Source: Candidatus Poribacteria bacterium
Lineage (GTDB): Bacteria; Poribacteria; WGA-4E; GCA-2687025
NCBI GenBank assembly: GCA_026004875.1
Contig: BPJZ01000014.1
Coordinates: 1-64,000 of the forward strand
DNA: 64,000 nt
Reading direction: 5' to 3'
The notes under the pieces are model-generated. The model made no database searches. It was not told the DNA's origin and saw nothing but the letters and a program-made list of their open reading frames with translations. Made by a program: the position numbers and the translations under genes. Shown here one piece after another: positions 8,353 to 18,150 of the stretch. Position 1 is the stretch's first letter, and every line of letters starts with the position of its first letter.

Positions 8353-10056
8353 ATGTCTCTTGAGCACTACTTGCAGGAGCGAGAAAACCGGTACGATCCG
8401 GAGGTGCAGCTTCTTCGCGCTCGGTTCCACGGACCCGGTTACCACTCGACCACACCGCCGGGGACCTGGGTGCACCCGACCCGTGAGTCGGCCGAGTACG
8501 CCTTAGCGCTACTCCTGTCCGGAACGCCGGAACGGATCGAACGAGGATGGGCGGTCCTCCGGCGCGTGCTCTCCCTCCAGGACACCGACCCGGACAGCCG
8601 CACCTACGGAGTCTGGCCGTGGCACCTGGAAGAGCCGCTGGAGAAGATGAGCCCGCCCGATTTGAACTGGGCCGACTTCATCGGCGCAACGCTGGCAACC
8701 ATCCTGATCCGCGCCGGAGACCGGCTCTCCAGCGAGCTGATGGCTCAAACACGCGCAGCGCTGGGCCACGCCTGCCGCGCAATCAAACGGCGAAACGTCG
8801 GCCCGGCCTACACCAACATCGCGATCATGGGCGCAGGGGTGACGCTAGCCGGAGGGGAGCTCCTCGACGACCCGGCGTTGCTCCGTTACGGGCGAGATCG
8901 GCTCCGCCGAATTCGGGAGTTCACCGCCTACCACGGGACCTTCACCGAGTACAACAGTCCCACTTATACGCTCGTAGCGCTCCGCGAGCTAGAGCGCATC
9001 CTTGCCCTGGTCCAAGACGCCCAAGCGCGCGACGACGCCCAGGCGCTCCTGGAGGTCGCCTGGGAGGTGATCGCCGAGCATTTCCACCCCTCGACCGGCC
9101 AGTGGGTCGGCCCGCACAGCCGTTCCTACGCCGACTGGCTTGACGCCGGCAAAGCTCGACAGATCGCCGAACGAACCGGCGTTCCTATCCTCATTCGTCA
9201 GCCGGACGGCTCCGCGCGGTCTACCGAGGAGCTCCCGGAGGACGGAGCTCACTTTGTTCCGCCGATGCGGTGTCCCAAACGGCTGGTCGAGCGGTTCCGC
9301 AGTCTTCCTTCCGACCCTTACTTCTTGCGACAACGATTGCTTCGGGCCGAGGAGGACCCGGAACTTGACTTCGGCGACCCAGAGGTCCACCGACTGCTCG
9401 CCGAAGCGAAAGGACTCTACGGATTCACCTGGTTCACCCAGGAGGCGGCCTTGGGCTCGGTCAATCGGGGGGTCTTCTGGACTCAACAGCGGCCTCTAAT
9501 CGGTTATTGGCGGACGCCGGAGGACCTGGCCGTCTGTCTTCGGCTCCGCTTTCTCCACGACGGGCGCGATTTCGCCTCGGCTACCTACCAAGGTGTTCAG
9601 CGCAACAATCGGGTGCTCTGCACCGTTGGGCTCCGGCTTGGCGGCGGAGACTGGCACCTCAGCTTGGACCGCCCCGCGGACAACCGATTCGAAGCAGAAG
9701 ACTTCCGGCTTCGCTGGCAGCTCACAGGCCGCGGCGTCTCCATCCACGCGGTGGACGAACGCCGTTACCTCCTTCAGGCCGGGGGCTGGAAAGCGGTCGT
9801 CCACATCGGAGCCGGGCGGTTCGGCAACGACCCAATCCGATGGGAGACTACGGAGGCGGAGGGAGAGATCCGCCTGGACGGCGTTTGCTACTCCGGCCCA
9901 CGGCGGACGTTCGATTTCACCCGTCTTCTCGATTCGCAGATCGTCACCGGGGTGGAGTTGATTCCTGTCAGCGAGAGCCCTTCGGAGGAGCCGATCCGCA
10001 TCCCTGCTGCAGGGAACGGCGCGTCCGCGATCGAATGGTGCGGCCTGCGGCTCTGA
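8353..10056 (+). CDS. conserved hypothetical, probable alpha/alpha-toroid carbohydrate-active protein
   Basis: 567 residues, no signal peptide, no family recognised with confidence. The first 270 residues are predicted mostly helical with recurring aromatic and acidic motifs (YGVWPWHLEE near 86, YTNIAIMG near 150, YHGTFTEYNSPTY near 193), like (alpha/alpha)6 toroids of polysaccharide lyases and unsaturated glucuronyl hydrolases. The last 200 residues look like a beta-sandwich with many Trp. This two-domain layout resembles heparinase II/III and alginate-lyase-type enzymes but no catalytic set is identifiable. It is transcribed divergently from the apionate operon, so a role in releasing apiose-containing fragments is plausible but unproven. 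Ends 7 bases before hisH, convergently. Confidence 0.75.
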   Translation: MSLEHYLQERENRYDPEVQLLRARFHGPGYHSTTPPGTWVHPTRESAEYALALLLSGTPERIERGWAVLRRVLSLQDTDPDSRTYGVWPWHLEEPLEKMSPPDLNWADFIGATLATILIRAGDRLSSELMAQTRAALGHACRAIKRRNVGPAYTNIAIMGAGVTLAGGELLDDPALLRYGRDRLRRIREFTAYHGTFTEYNSPTYTLVALRELERILALVQDAQARDDAQALLEVAWEVIAEHFHPSTGQWVGPHSRSYADWLDAGKARQIAERTGVPILIRQPDGSARSTEELPEDGAHFVPPMRCPKRLVERFRSLPSDPYFLRQRLLRAEEDPELDFGDPEVHRLLAEAKGLYGFTWFTQEAALGSVNRGVFWTQQRPLIGYWRTPEDLAVCLRLRFLHDGRDFASATYQGVQRNNRVLCTVGLRLGGGDWHLSLDRPADNRFEAEDFRLRWQLTGRGVSIHAVDERRYLLQAGGWKAVVHIGAGRFGNDPIRWETTEAEGEIRLDGVCYSGPRRTFDFTRLLDSQIVTGVELIPVSESPSEEPIRIPAAGNGASAIEWCGLRL

Positions 10057-10063
10057 GGGGCGG

Positions 10064-10681
10064 TCACCGGCGCTCTCGGAGCCACTCCCCAAAGGCCCGG
10101 AGGATGCTCAACCCCACCTGCTGGCTCTTTTCAGGGTGAAACTGGGTCGCAAACAGCGGACCGCACCAAATCGAGGAGGCAAACTCAACGTCGTACTCGG
10201 TCACCGTCGCGACGACGGCGGGGTCCTCCGGAACTCCGTAGTAGGAATGAACAAAGTAGACGAAATCCCCCTCCTGCACGTCGCGGAGGTGCGGAGCCCG
10301 TCGCCGGATGGAAAGCTGATTCCATCCCATATGGGGAACCTTGACCCGGGCATCGTTAAAGCGGCGGCAGGTTCCTCGAAGCAACCCCAATCCGGGAACG
10401 CCGGGCGCCTCGGCGCTGGAGTCGAAGAGAAGCTGAAGTCCTAAGCAGATGCCAAGATAGGGCACCTCCCGAGAGACGGCGTCTCGGATCGCTTCAGCGA
10501 GGCCTAACTGGTTGAGCCGCTCCATCGCAGCGCCAAAAGAGCCCTGTCCGGGAAGGACGATCGCTTCGGCGGTGGCGATCTGGTCCGGGTCGTCGGTGAT
10601 CACGGCGGCGACACCGGCCCGTTCTAGGCCTTTTTGGACGCTGCGCAGATTCCCCATTCCGTAGTCCACAATTGCGGTCAT
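10064..10681 (-). CDS. hisH: imidazole glycerol phosphate synthase, glutamine amidotransferase subunit
   Basis: 205 residues, a class-I glutamine amidotransferase. The nucleophile Cys79 lies in [11 protein letters not shown], the P-loop-like LPGQGSFG is near 43, and His182/Glu184 complete the triad in TQFHPEKSQ. It supplies ammonia to HisF for imidazole ring formation in histidine synthesis. HisF is not in the window. The ATG overlaps the hisB stop (ATGA), so the two are translationally coupled, and it closes the visible histidine operon. Confidence 0.96.
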   Translation of the reverse strand: MTAIVDYGMGNLRSVQKGLERAGVAAVITDDPDQIATAEAIVLPGQGSFGAAMERLNQLGLAEAIRDAVSREVPYLGICLGLQLLFDSSAEAPGVPGLGLLRGTCRRFNDARVKVPHMGWNQLSIRRRAPHLRDVQEGDFVYFVHSYYGVPEDPAVVATVTEYDVEFASSIWCGPLFATQFHPEKSQQVGLSILRAFGEWLRERR

Positions 10682-11268
10682 TCCAACCGCCCCTTTGAGG
10701 AGAGCACTCCCTTCACGCGGGGGTCCAGCGCGGTGGCTTGATCGAGCGCCCGTCCGAAGGCCTTGAAGACAGCTTCAATGATATGGTGCCGATTTCTGCC
10801 GTAGGGAACGTTCACGTGGAGCGTTGCCCCAGCGTGGTTGGCAAAGCCGTGGAAGAACTCTTCAGCCAGCTCAACGTCGAAATCGCCCACCTTTCCCCCC
10901 TCCAAAGGGGTGTTCCAGACCAGATAAGGGCGACCGCACAGGTCCAGGTGAACGTGGGCGAGCGCTTCGTACATCGGCACCGTCTCGCCGCCAAAGCGCC
11001 GCAGACCGCTCTTGTCGCCCACCGCCTGGGCGACCGCCATCCCCAAGCAGATGCCCACGTCTTCGGTCGTATGGTGAGCGTCTACGTGAAGGTCGCCCTC
11101 CGCTACGACGTTGAGATCAAAAAAGCCGTGCTTTGCGAACAGCTCCAGCATATGGTCCAAAAAGCCGACGCCGGTGCGAACCTCCGCCATCCCTTGGCCG
11201 TCCAGGACCAGGCTCAGGCGGATTCGGGTCTCCCGCGTCTCGCGGACCACCTGTCCTACGCGCTCCAA
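10678..11268 (-). CDS. hisB: imidazoleglycerol-phosphate dehydratase (TTG start)
   Basis: Catalyses dehydration of imidazoleglycerol phosphate to imidazoleacetol phosphate. Monofunctional type with the two metal-binding His clusters: DAHHTTED and [15 protein letters not shown], plus GFLDHML. I choose the TTG at 11268 because GGAGAGGAG lies 6 bases upstream and the resulting 196 residues match the family length; a longer open frame runs back into the preceding gene. The upstream membrane-protein stop is only 17 bases before this start. Overlaps hisH by ATGA. Confidence 0.94.
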   Translation of the reverse strand: MERVGQVVRETRETRIRLSLVLDGQGMAEVRTGVGFLDHMLELFAKHGFFDLNVVAEGDLHVDAHHTTEDVGICLGMAVAQAVGDKSGLRRFGGETVPMYEALAHVHLDLCGRPYLVWNTPLEGGKVGDFDVELAEEFFHGFANHAGATLHVNVPYGRNRHHIIEAVFKAFGRALDQATALDPRVKGVLSSKGRLE

Positions 11269-11285
11269 CTGAGGCTCCTCTCCCG

Positions 11286-11753
11286 CTATCGGGGCAGGCC
11301 GCTGACCCACAGGAAGAACGAAAAGCCCATTCCAAAGACGACCCCGCTGTAAAACGGCACCGAGATCATCACCTCGCCCGCGACCCAAGAACCGATCAGA
11401 TGGGGCAGGGTTGCCAAGGCGATGCCGCTGGTGACCGTCGCCTTTCCCAGCCGGGTGTCCAACAGCCGTTCCTTACCCCGCCGGATGTTTAACAACGAGG
11501 TGCCCAAGAATCGGCTCCCCAGCCGGGCGAAGTTGTAACCAATCAGCGAGGCGAACACGAACAAGGGAACGCTCAACCGAAGATAAAACCGATAATAGAG
11601 CGGCTCGCGATAAACCGTCAGCAGCGCCCAAAGAAAATGGGAGAAGATACCAAAAAGCACCTGGATCACAATCCACTCTGGCCGAAAGAGAAACGGCAGA
11701 TGCCGCCGGCGCAGGTCTGGGTCCAGGTCGCGCTGTCGAGGCAACCGCAACAT
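11286..11753 (-). CDS. small integral membrane protein embedded in the his operon
   Basis: 155 residues, family not recognised. After a basic N-terminus (about 25 residues) there are three or four hydrophobic segments, at roughly residues 28-45, 58-75, 105-122 and 130-150, joined by short Arg/Lys-rich loops, so the protein should be in the inner membrane. It lies between hisC (12 bases upstream) and hisB (17 bases downstream) and must be co-transcribed with them. No histidine enzyme has this form; the histidine connection may be only positional. Confidence 0.75.
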   Translation of the reverse strand: MLRLPRQRDLDPDLRRRHLPFLFRPEWIVIQVLFGIFSHFLWALLTVYREPLYYRFYLRLSVPLFVFASLIGYNFARLGSRFLGTSLLNIRRGKERLLDTRLGKATVTSGIALATLPHLIGSWVAGEVMISVPFYSGVVFGMGFSFFLWVSGLPR

Positions 11754-11765
11754 GGCGCACGTTCC

Positions 11766-12848
11766 TCATGGGTTTGCTGGCACTCCCAAAGCCTTCAAGA
11801 ACTGGTCGTTCTCCTCCCGCCGTCCCACGGTCACCCGAAGGCAGTCCCTCAGCGGCCCAGGGCGATCTAGATTTCTGACGAGAACACCCGCGTCCAACAG
11901 CCGACGAAAGGCCTGCGCGGCGCCGTCCCGGACGCGGAAGAGCAGAAAGTTCGCCTCGCTCGGAAACGGCTCCAACCGCGCCTCCTGCGCCAACGCCTCA
12001 AAGAGTCGCCGACGCTCCGCAACGATCGTCTCGACCACCCGCTGAATCTCCTCGGCGTGCTCCAGGGCGATCCGAGCGATCCGTTGAGAAACCCCATTGA
12101 CATTGTACGGCAACCGGACCTTCTCCACACAGCCGATCCACCGCGGATCGGCGATCAAGATTCCAACCCGAAGCCCAGCCAGACCAAAAGCCTTCGAAAA
12201 GGTTCGGAGAACGAGCACGTTTGATCGGCGGCCCAGCTCGGGGAGGAACGTGCGCCGTGAGAACTCGTAGTAGGCTTCGTCCAGGACAAATACAGCATTG
12301 GGCGCCCCCAAAAGGTCCCGGATCACCTCTTCGTCCCAGCAGTTTCCCGTTGGATTGTTGGGATAGCTCAGGAAGACGATTGCCCGCGGGCTCCGTTCGA
12401 CCTCCTGGCGGAGCGCCTCAGCGTTCAGCTCGAACCGCTCATCCAGCGGCACCCCGACAAAGGGAAGCCCAGCAACCCGCGCTAGAATCCGATACATCGA
12501 AAAGGTCGGTTCCGGAGCTAGTACCCGAGTCCCCGGCCGTGCCAGAGCTATCAGGAGCATCTGAATCAGCTCGTCCGAGCCGTTTCCGACGGCTAGCCAT
12601 TCGGCCGGAACGTCCAATCGCTTGGAGAGAGCGGCTTTCAGCTCGCGGGCCTCCGGATCGGGATAACGGTGAAAGGGCAGCTCCTCCAGCTCCCGAAGGG
12701 CCCGGCGCTTCACCGCTGGGGGCAAATCGTAGGGGCTTTCGTTGGCGTCCAGTTTGACCCGATGGGGGAACGGTTCCACGTGATACGGCTGCAGGTCGCG
12801 CAGGTCCTCCCGCAGGAACCGCTCGCAGGGATGGGGCGTTCCGTTCAT
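11766..12848 (-). CDS. hisC: histidinol-phosphate aminotransferase
   Basis: 360-residue fold-type I PLP aminotransferase converting imidazoleacetol phosphate to histidinol phosphate. Characteristic blocks: KLDANESPYDLP near the N-terminus, GNGSDELI, SYPNNPTGN, DEAYYEF and the PLP-lysine segment RTFSKAFGLAGLRVG. The start at 12848 overlaps the hisD stop by ATGA; the frame extends further upstream but into hisD. Members of operon order hisD-hisC-(membrane protein)-hisB-hisH. Confidence 0.95.
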   Translation of the reverse strand: MNGTPHPCERFLREDLRDLQPYHVEPFPHRVKLDANESPYDLPPAVKRRALRELEELPFHRYPDPEARELKAALSKRLDVPAEWLAVGNGSDELIQMLLIALARPGTRVLAPEPTFSMYRILARVAGLPFVGVPLDERFELNAEALRQEVERSPRAIVFLSYPNNPTGNCWDEEVIRDLLGAPNAVFVLDEAYYEFSRRTFLPELGRRSNVLVLRTFSKAFGLAGLRVGILIADPRWIGCVEKVRLPYNVNGVSQRIARIALEHAEEIQRVVETIVAERRRLFEALAQEARLEPFPSEANFLLFRVRDGAAQAFRRLLDAGVLVRNLDRPGPLRDCLRVTVGRREENDQFLKALGVPANP

Positions 12849-14149
12849 GGCTCCCGTCCGGTGCGGATGCGCATCGCCTCCGCGTGGGCTTGGAGCTCCT
12901 CTGCTTCGGCCAAGGTGACGACCGTCTCGGTGAGGTCCGCAACCGTTCCAGCGGAGGCTTGAAGCAGGTTGATCCGTTTCATAAAGTCTAGCACAGAGCA
13001 GGCCGAAGAGAAGCGCGCCGTCCCGCCGGTCGGGAGGATGTGATTGGGCCCAGCGGCGTAATCGCCCAACGCCTCCGGCGTCCACTCGCCTAAGAAGATG
13101 CCCCCTGCGTTCTGGAGACGGAGGGCTACGGACATCGGTTCGCGGGTGTGCACCTCGACATGCTCCGGCGCGATCCGATCGGAAAGCGCAACGGCAGTCT
13201 CCAAGGAGTCGACCCAGAAGGCCCCTCCAAACCGTTCCAAAGACGCACGGGCGACCCCGCGGCGGGGAAGCCGAGCAAGCTGCAACCCGATCGCCTCACC
13301 GACCGCCTGCGCCAGCTCCTGGGCAGGAGTGATCAGCAGCGCCGAACAGTCGTCGCTGTGCTCTGCTTGAGAGAGCAGGTCTGCCGCGATCCAGTCGGGA
13401 CGGGCGCTTTCGTCGGCGATGACGAGAACCTCACTTGGCCCGGCCAGCTTGTCCACGTCCACAACGCCGAAGACCTCCTTTTTGGCCAACTGAGAATAAG
13501 GGCTGCCCGGCCCGACGATCTTGTCCACCGGGCGGATCGTTTCGGTGCCAAAGGCCATCGCCGCAATCGCCTGCGCTCCTCCGCACCGGTAGACCTCTCG
13601 CACCTCGCAGGCGTAGGCGGCGGCCAACATCGCCGGGTGAATCTCGCCGTCCCGACGAGGCGGAATCGTCGCGACCAGCTCCCGAACCCCGGCTAGCTGA
13701 GCCGGAATCGCCGCCATCAACAGGCTGGAGACCAGCGGCGCCGAAGCCGCCGGAATATGCATCCCCACTCGCTCAAGCGGGACCCACCGCTGTCCCATCC
13801 AGGAACCCTGAGCGTCCACCGTAAACCAGGATCGGGGGAGCTGCGCTGCGTGAAAGGCTCGAATCCGCTCCACCGCCTCTCGGATCGCCTTCCGCAGCCC
13901 CGCCGAGATCTCCGCCCACGCCCGCTCGATCTGAGATTCCGGCACACGGAGCGAGTCGAGCTCCGCTTGGGGGCAGTCGAACTGCCGAGTGTAGTCTAGA
14001 ACGGCGGCGTCTCCTTCTCGACGCACCCGCTCAAGGATCTCCCGCACCCTTTGAACAGTCCGCTCCTCCTCTATCCAGGCGTTCCGACCCTCCAGTCGCC
14101 GAAGAAAAGCCTCCGCCTCCTCGCTGGGATAACGAACGATTCGCCACAT
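12845..14149 (-). CDS. hisD: histidinol dehydrogenase
   Basis: 434 residues, the usual family length. It oxidises histidinol to histidine in two NAD-dependent steps. Signature segments seen are HIPAASAPLVSSLLMAAIPA, VYRCGGAQAIAAMAFGTE, DKLAGPSEVLVIADE and SQAEHSDD, which contain the zinc and substrate ligands (Gln, His). Begins 5 bases after murA and overlaps hisC by ATGA, so the his genes are carried on the rpmE-prfA-murA transcript or an internal promoter not obvious to me. Confidence 0.96.
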   Translation of the reverse strand: MWRIVRYPSEEAEAFLRRLEGRNAWIEEERTVQRVREILERVRREGDAAVLDYTRQFDCPQAELDSLRVPESQIERAWAEISAGLRKAIREAVERIRAFHAAQLPRSWFTVDAQGSWMGQRWVPLERVGMHIPAASAPLVSSLLMAAIPAQLAGVRELVATIPPRRDGEIHPAMLAAAYACEVREVYRCGGAQAIAAMAFGTETIRPVDKIVGPGSPYSQLAKKEVFGVVDVDKLAGPSEVLVIADESARPDWIAADLLSQAEHSDDCSALLITPAQELAQAVGEAIGLQLARLPRRGVARASLERFGGAFWVDSLETAVALSDRIAPEHVEVHTREPMSVALRLQNAGGIFLGEWTPEALGDYAAGPNHILPTGGTARFSSACSVLDFMKRINLLQASAGTVADLTETVVTLAEAEELQAHAEAMRIRTGREP

Positions 14150-14154
14150 GGTCC

Positions 14155-15426
14155 CTACTCCGAAACTCGGACGATGTCGGCCCCGACGGCCCGAAGCTTC
14201 TCCTCAACCCGCTCGTAACCCCGGTCCACATGATAGACCCGCGAGACGACCGTCTCCCCTCGCGCAACCAGTCCGGCGAGGATCAACACCATTCCCGCCC
14301 GCAGGTCCCCGGCCATCACCGGGGCGCCGGTTAGATAGGGCACCCCACGAACGATCGCCTCCCCTTCGCCAAGCTGAATGTTCGCCCCCAAACGCTGCAG
14401 CTCTAACGCGTGCATAAACCGATCGGGGAAGATCCGCTCTCGAATCCGACTGACCCCGTCGCCCAGGCACATCAGTCCCATAAACTGCGCTTGAACGTCG
14501 GTTGGGAACCCCGGATAGGTGTCTGTGGTCACGTCTACAGACCGAATCCCGTTTGGAACGGTCACCCGACAAGTGTCCCCCTCCCAATCGACCCAAACGT
14601 CGGCTTCGGTCAGCTTGGCGAGCACGGCGCTCAGATGGCGTCGTTCTGCGCCGGAGACCCGAAGCTCCCCCCGCGTCATCGCCCCAGCGATCAGGTAGGA
14701 GGCCGCCTCGATTCGGTCCGGAATAACCGCGTGCTCGGCCCCCCGAAGCGTCGAGACTCCTTGGATCACCAGAGTGGAGCTGCCCAGCCCCTCGATGCGG
14801 GCGCCCATCCGATTGAGGAATCGCCCCAGGTCTACGATCTCCGGCTCCCGCGCAGCGTCGTGAACGACTGTAGTCCCCTCAGCGAGGACGGCAGCCATCA
14901 TCACGTTGGCCGTCGCTCCAACGGAGGAGCCTCTCGGCCCGCGGAGCGAAAACTCCGCTCCCCGTAATCGGCGCGCCTGGGCTAGAATATAGCCGTGCTC
15001 CACTCGAACGTATGCGCCCAAGGCCTCCATGCCCCGCAGGTGTAAGTCCACCGGCCGAGTGCCGATCGCACAGCCGCCAGGAAAGGAGACCTGCGCCCGA
15101 CCAAAGCGGGCTAACAGCGGCCCTAACACATAGATGGAGGCTCGCATTTGGCTGACCAGCTCGTAGGGAGCCTCCACCCCCAGCGATTCGGAGGCGGGCA
15201 CAAAGAGCGTGTGCGACGCCGGCGAGTACTCCGTCTCCGTCCCCAGATGGCGCAACAGCCTGCGCAGCGTCTGCACGTCCCGAAGGTCCGGCACGTTGCG
15301 GATCACGCTGTCCGTCGTGCCGAGGATGGCCGCCGCGACGGCGATCGGCAGGCTGGCGTTCTTCGAGCCGCTGACCGAAATCGTCCCGGCCAAAGGCTTT
15401 CCCCCGCGGATGACAAAGCGATCCAT
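14155..15426 (-). CDS. murA: UDP-N-acetylglucosamine 1-carboxyvinyltransferase
   Basis: 423 residues. First committed enzyme of peptidoglycan synthesis, transferring enolpyruvate from PEP to UDP-GlcNAc. GSKNASLPI near 20 and the active-site loop PGGCAIGTRPVDLHL with Cys119 (fosfomycin-sensitive type, since Cys not Asp) are visible. Start chosen at the ATG sharing its A with the prmC stop (TGATG), preceded by GGAAGGGG; an upstream in-frame start lies within prmC. Confidence 0.96.
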   Translation of the reverse strand: MDRFVIRGGKPLAGTISVSGSKNASLPIAVAAAILGTTDSVIRNVPDLRDVQTLRRLLRHLGTETEYSPASHTLFVPASESLGVEAPYELVSQMRASIYVLGPLLARFGRAQVSFPGGCAIGTRPVDLHLRGMEALGAYVRVEHGYILAQARRLRGAEFSLRGPRGSSVGATANVMMAAVLAEGTTVVHDAAREPEIVDLGRFLNRMGARIEGLGSSTLVIQGVSTLRGAEHAVIPDRIEAASYLIAGAMTRGELRVSGAERRHLSAVLAKLTEADVWVDWEGDTCRVTVPNGIRSVDVTTDTYPGFPTDVQAQFMGLMCLGDGVSRIRERIFPDRFMHALELQRLGANIQLGEGEAIVRGVPYLTGAPVMAGDLRAGMVLILAGLVARGETVVSRVYHVDRGYERVEEKLRAVGADIVRVSE

Positions 15427-16313
15427 CAATCCCCTTCCTTCCAAAAGCCGACGACCACCCGAGGCACGCCGCTATAATCTTCAAACGCTCGAAGGCTGGA
15501 GAAACCTTCCTTTTCTAAGAGCGCCAGCACTTCTGGCGCCTGTCCAGCTCCGACCTCCAGGGCGATCCATCCGCCAGGGCACAGCCGCTCAGGAGCCTGC
15601 CGAACGAGCCGGCGGACAACCTCTAACCCGTCAGGGCCTCCGTCCAGCGCTTCTCTCGGCTCGTGCCGAACCTCCGGCTGAAGGCTGGCCAGCTCACTAC
15701 TAGGAACGTAAGGCGGATTTGAAAGGATACCGTGAACGCGCTCCTCCGGCGCCAACGCCGCCAGCAGGTCGCCCTCCCGAAACTCGATCCATTCTGCGAC
15801 GCCGTGCCGGATTGCGTTCTTCTGCGCGACCTGAAGCGCCTCTGGCGAACGGTCGGTCGCGACGATCCGCTCCAGCCGTTCTCCCAGCTCCTTTGCCAGC
15901 ACAACGGCCAAAACGCCGCTTCCCGTGCCGACGTCAACTAACCGTAACGGCTCCGCCCCTTGGAGGGGAATCAGCTCCCCCAGGACCACTTCGACCAGGC
16001 GCTCCGTCTCCGGACGGGGGATCAGAACAGAAGGCGTCACCCAGAAGGGAAGGGCGTAGAACTCCCGCTCCCCGGTGAGATAGGCAACCGGAACGCGTTC
16101 AGCGCGACGGCGCACCAGCTCTCGAAACCGGCCTCTCACCGGCTCGCCGACCGGCGTGTCGTAATGAAGGTAAAGCCACATCCGATCGCGTCCTAGCGCG
16201 TGGGCCAAAAGCAGCTCCGCATCCAACCGCGCCGATTCGATCCCCTTCCGGGAAAAGAACTCGCTGGTCCACTGGATGAGCGCCAGGACGGTCCAGGTGG
16301 GATCGGCACTCAT
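15426..16313 (-). CDS. prmC: peptide chain release factor N5-glutamine methyltransferase
   Basis: 295-residue SAM-dependent methyltransferase that methylates the GGQ glutamine of release factors. Seen: SAM motif VDVGTGSGVLAVVLA, catalytic NPPY in SNPPYVPSSEL, RPETE upstream in PRPETERLVE. ATG at 16313 is preferred over an in-frame TTG at 16328 because GAGGG, overlapping the prfA stop, sits 8 bases upstream. Position right after prfA is the standard pairing of enzyme and substrate. Confidence 0.94.
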   Translation of the reverse strand: MSADPTWTVLALIQWTSEFFSRKGIESARLDAELLLAHALGRDRMWLYLHYDTPVGEPVRGRFRELVRRRAERVPVAYLTGEREFYALPFWVTPSVLIPRPETERLVEVVLGELIPLQGAEPLRLVDVGTGSGVLAVVLAKELGERLERIVATDRSPEALQVAQKNAIRHGVAEWIEFREGDLLAALAPEERVHGILSNPPYVPSSELASLQPEVRHEPREALDGGPDGLEVVRRLVRQAPERLCPGGWIALEVGAGQAPEVLALLEKEGFSSLRAFEDYSGVPRVVVGFWKEGD

Positions 16314-16324
16314 GGGATCCGCCC

Positions 16325-17399
16325 TCAAAGCCGCTTGAGCCGCTCGATCTGATCGGCCTCGATTAGCGGATCGATCAAAAGGTCCAGATTACCGTTCAAT
16401 ACCTCCTGCAACTGATAGACGGTCAGCTTGATTCGATGGTCGGTTACCCGCCCATCGGGAAAGTTGTAGGTGCGGATCTTTTCGCTGCGATCTCCGGTGC
16501 CGACCATCGAGCGGCGGGCGTCGGCCCGTTCCTTCTCTTGCTCCCGCAGCTTCAGGTCGTACAGTCGGGCGCGGAGCACCTGCATCGCCTTCTGCCGGTT
16601 CTTCAGCTGGGAGCGCTCATCGGCGCAGGTGACCGTGATGCCGGTTGGAAGATGGGTAATCCGAACGGCCGAATCGGTCATGTTGACGTGCTGGCCCCCC
16701 GGCCCCCCGGCGCGAAAGGTATCGATCCGCAGCTCCTCCGGATCGATCTCTACGTCGATCTCTTCGGCCTCGGGGAGCACCGCCACGGTGACCGCTGAGG
16801 TGTGGATCCGCCCGCTGGCCTCCGTCTCCGGAACCCGCTGGACGCGGTGTACACCGCTTTCGTACTTCATCCGGCTATAGACCCGATCGCCGGAGATCGT
16901 GAAGATGATCTCTTTAAAGCCCCCCAGTTCGGTCGGGTTAGCGTCAACGATCTCCACCTTCCAGCCTCGGTTTTCGGCATATCGGTTGTACATGCGGAAC
17001 AGGTCGGCCGCAAAGAGGGCCGCCTCCTCCCCCGCCGGTTCCGGCGCGGATCTCCACAACGGTGTTCTTCTCGTCGTTGGGGTCCTTGGGCAGCAGGAGA
17101 ACCTTGAGCCGCCGCTCCAGCCGCTCCTTCTCCTCCTCCAGGTGGTCCAGCTCCTCTTTGGCAAGCGCGGCGATCTCGGGCTCTTCGTCGGCCTCCAAGA
17201 GCTCCTGGGCGGAGCGCAGGTCCTCCAAGATCTTCCGGTAGGTCACCGTTGCCTCAACGATCGGGAGCAGCTCCGCCCGGAGCTTCCCCAACCGCTGGGC
17301 CTCGGCGGGGTTCTCGTAGACCTTCGGGTCGCTGAGCGCTTCTTCTACCTCTCGGAAGCGCGCTTCTACGTCCTGCAGTTTCTCCAGCAGATCGGCCAT
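16325..17399 (-). CDS. prfA: peptide chain release factor 1, interrupted by a one-base insertion
   Basis: RF1 recognises UAA/UAG stops. The N-terminal coiled-coil and the beginning of the central domain read from the ATG at 17399 to EIRAGTGG. The rest ([11 protein letters not shown] onward, with the catalytic GGPGGQHVN loop and the C-terminal [14 protein letters not shown]) continues in another frame. Removing one C from the five-C run at 17029-17033 restores a 357-residue protein, the normal length. RF1, unlike RF2, has no known programmed frameshift, so a sequencing error or a real mutation in an essential gene are the options; error is far more likely. Followed by prmC. Confidence 0.92.
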
Positions 17400-17411
17400 C
17401 GTCCCACCCGT

Positions 17412-18078
17412 TTAGAGCCAAAGATAAGTCAGTCCAACCGCTGCAGCGCCCAGCATGACGTAGATCGTATCCAGCCGGAACAACAACAGCGCTGACAGCG
17501 CCCCCAAGAAGATCAACCCTGCCCGCAGGTCTCGGAGGAGAAACTGTCCCGTCCCGTTGGAGGCAGCGATCCACCCCATTCCGGCCAAGCTGAGAAAGAC
17601 TCCCAGGAACACCAATCCTAGCGCATATCGATAGGCCATCGCTTGGGCGCCGATCGGCAACGCCACACCGGTAAAGCTGAGAAAGGCGTCCACCAGAAGC
17701 GCTAACACGGCCGGCTTGATTCCGCGCACGGCCGCCCGGAGCCCGTCCATCAGCCTGCCGACCCATCCGGAGCCGCCAGAGTAGCTCAGAGCGGCGGCCA
17801 ACAGTACCATTCCAACCACCGAAGGACTGAGATAAGCGATCACCGAGACGAACGCACCGAGCCAGCCGGCGCGCTGGTATCCCACGTAGGCAACCACCTT
17901 GCTGGCGATCGGACCCGGCAGGACGTTCCCGGAGGCCCACCCGGTCTGAAACTGCTCTGCGGTGAGCCAACCGCGCTTCTCGACGATCTCGTTCTGCATA
18001 GCGCTGGCCAACGCGTGGCCAGAACCAAAGATGAAGGGTGCCCAGCTTCAAGAAGGTCCAAAACAGCTCCTGGAGCAT
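17412..18078 (-). CDS. chrA: chromate transporter, short (single-domain) ChrA, frameshifted near its start
   Basis: After one base is removed near 18041-18043 (a GGG on the coding strand) the frame gives 221 residues with the ChrA signature FIFGSGHA...RGWLTAEQF...LPGPIASKV and about six membrane segments. Without correction only residues from about 22 onward are in the main frame. Members of this family export chromate or related oxyanions; many are of unknown substrate. It lies between rpmE and prfA and 12 bases before prfA, an unusual passenger in a translation operon. Mono-domain proteins of this type usually work as pairs; no partner gene is present. Confidence 0.82.
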
Positions 18079-18150
18079 CGTCGGCGCTTCCGTGCTGCGA
18101 TCCTCCCGCCCCCGACGGGCACCCAGAACGCGGGAGTCTCTCCCAGGAGC

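Noticed and set aside
16944-17164. Programmed frameshift of the RF2 type
   Set aside because: The gene is RF1, the slip is at a C5 run not at an in-frame TGA, and no autoregulatory signal is seen; an assembly insertion explains it.
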